Part shown: positions 62,533 to 64,000 of the stretch, piece after piece
Numbering within the stretch: position 1 is the first letter of the stretch
Layout of the letters: each line of letters opens with the position of its first letter
DNA from: Saprospiraceae bacterium
Lineage (GTDB): Bacteria > Bacteroidota > Bacteroidia > Chitinophagales > Saprospiraceae
Assembly (NCBI GenBank): GCA_027488855.1
Contig: JAIYAV010000419.1
Span: 18,208-82,207 of the forward strand
Reading direction: 5' to 3'
Length of the DNA: 64,000 bases
Notes under the pieces: generated by a model
What the model was told of the DNA's origin: nothing
The model's input: only the letters and a program-made list of their open reading frames with translations
Databases searched by the model: none
Position numbers and translations under genes: made by a program

Positions 62533-64000
62533 ATGAATTATTTAAAGCTAATTTCATTTTTTACTTTCTTGATATTTGCCCCCTCATGGCAATATGCTCA
62601 AGGTAATCGCTTACATGTAAGGTCTTCAAATACTACTGGGATTGGTGATGGTAAAAGTTGGCAAACAGCATTCTCTGATCTTCAGCAAGCATTATTGTCG
62701 TCAAAACCAGGTGATTCAATCTGGATCGCGCGAGGAACTTATTACCCAACTTCTGGCACAGGCAGAAACATCTCTTTCTCGATACCCAACGGAGTCAGGG
62801 TTTTTGGTGGATTTCATGGAACAGAAACTTTACTAAAAGAACGAGATTGGCTGGCAAATCCAAGTGTTTTATCTGGTGACATAGGCCTAAAAAATGACAT
62901 CAACGATAACACTCTTCATGTTGTTCTGCTTACCAATACAGATTCTACAACCTTAATAAACGGGCTCTGGATTGAAAATGGCAGAGCAAATGATGGCACT
63001 TCTATAAATGATGAAAATGCTAGTGGAGCTGGAGCTTTGATCATTTCAACAGATGTAGAGAAAAAGAACAATCCGACAATTGAAAATTGTATTTTCCAAA
63101 ACAATATAGCTCGATTTGGGGGTGGCATTTCTATTCGCACAGACCGAATAATGGGTAATCTAAAAATTAGCAATTGTAAGTTCCAAAACAATATAGCCAG
63201 TAGTAATGGCGGTGCTATTTGTTGGGTTTCTTCTGATCTAAATGGTCATATTTTTTTGGACAATTGTTCATTCGAATCTAATAGCTCTGTTGATGGCGGT
63301 GCTATACTGTTTAGCGCTTTATTCGGAAACCTAAGCATACGTAATTCAACCTTTGAAGCGAATGAAAGTACTTATGGTGCTGGCGGGATTGCCATTGCTG
63401 GAGATGCCTCTCTTGATGGTTGTACCTTTACAAACAATAGTAGCATTTTTGCGCCTGTCATTGGTTTTTATTCCCAAACCAGGGCTGAAAAACCAGCCAA
63501 AACTACGGTAACGATCAAAAAAACTTCATTTATTTCAACCAATGCAGGTTTTCATGGAGGAGCAATAATGATTCTTTCACAACGAGACGAAGTGGTTGAT
63601 TTAAGTATTCAACAGTCGATATTCAAATACAATCGAACTAACATTGGGGCTCAAGTTATAAATATTGTCAATGGCTCAGGCTCATGCAAAATTTCTTTTC
63701 AGATAGACCAATGTACTTTTGAGCGCAACTACATCAGTGACGTGTGGAGTCACCCTAATTATGGCATGATCAACATCATTAACACTGCCAAGTCAACAGG
63801 AGCGGTAACTGGTGTCATCAGCAACTGCACTTTTTTTAAAAATGATCGCCCCATCAACATTGAGCAGGATAGTTTGGGACCGGGTGTAATTCAAATTGTC
63901 GCAGACAATTTGAAAAGGCTTATCTTTAGAACAAATCCAATCAAGATGAGCAAGGAAGAATTTCTGGCCCTAGCGGCCTCCCGTTACGAAGCGCTTAATA
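62533..64000 (+). CDS. Exported right-handed parallel beta-helix protein, PMP-like repeats (truncated by window edge; absent from ORF track)
   Basis: Manual translation from ATG 62533 stays open to 64000: signal 'MNYLKLISFFTFLIFAPSWQYAQG'; repeats 'ENCIFQNNIARFGGGISI', 'SNCKFQNNIASSNGGAICW', 'DNCSFESNSSVDGGAILF'. Confidence 0.85.
   Translation, partial: MNYLKLISFFTFLIFAPSWQYAQGNRLHVRSSNTTGIGDGKSWQTAFSDLQQALLSSKPGDSIWIARGTYYPTSGTGRNISFSIPNGVRVFGGFHGTETLLKERDWLANPSVLSGDIGLKNDINDNTLHVVLLTNTDSTTLINGLWIENGRANDGTSINDENASGAGALIISTDVEKKNNPTIENCIFQNNIARFGGGISIRTDRIMGNLKISNCKFQNNIASSNGGAICWVSSDLNGHIFLDNCSFESNSSVDGGAILFSALFGNLSIRNSTFEANESTYGAGGIAIAGDASLDGCTFTNNSSIFAPVIGFYSQTRAEKPAKTTVTIKKTSFISTNAGFHGGAIMILSQRDEVVDLSIQQSIFKYNRTNIGAQVINIVNGSGSCKISFQIDQCTFERNYISDVWSHPNYGMINIINTAKSTGAVTGVISNCTFFKNDRPINIEQDSLGPGVIQIVADNLKRLIFRTNPIKMSKEEFLALAASRYEALN

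Overview
The window looks like a Bacteroidota (Saprospiria-type) chromosome segment. It carries a TonB-dependent receptor, a SusC/SusD pair, T9SS-type C-terminal sorting domains, DUF1501/DUF1800 genes, large FtsX/MacB-like orphan permeases and TAnnTTTG -7 boxes. Backbone genes include lpxD, thiL, fur-like, relA/spoT, tRNA-Leu(TAG) and tig-clpP-clpX. Accessory content is concentrated at about 8.8-14.7 kb: a GNAT-fold/XRE putative toxin-antitoxin pair, a possible AbiEii-type remnant, a 33-bp-arm perfect hairpin, and an AAA ATPase with a PD-(D/E)XK-like tail. A XisH/XisI pair sits at 37.6-38.3 kb. Several families of long intergenic inverted repeats sit immediately after stop codons, mostly between convergent genes. 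A parallel beta-helix ORF running off the right edge (62533 to end) is missing from the supplied ORF track. All family names come from reading motifs by eye; no database search was run. The strongest candidates for under-described biology are the XisHI pair, the GNAT/XRE pair, the AAA-nuclease gene with its upstream inverted repeat, and the intergenic inverted-repeat families.
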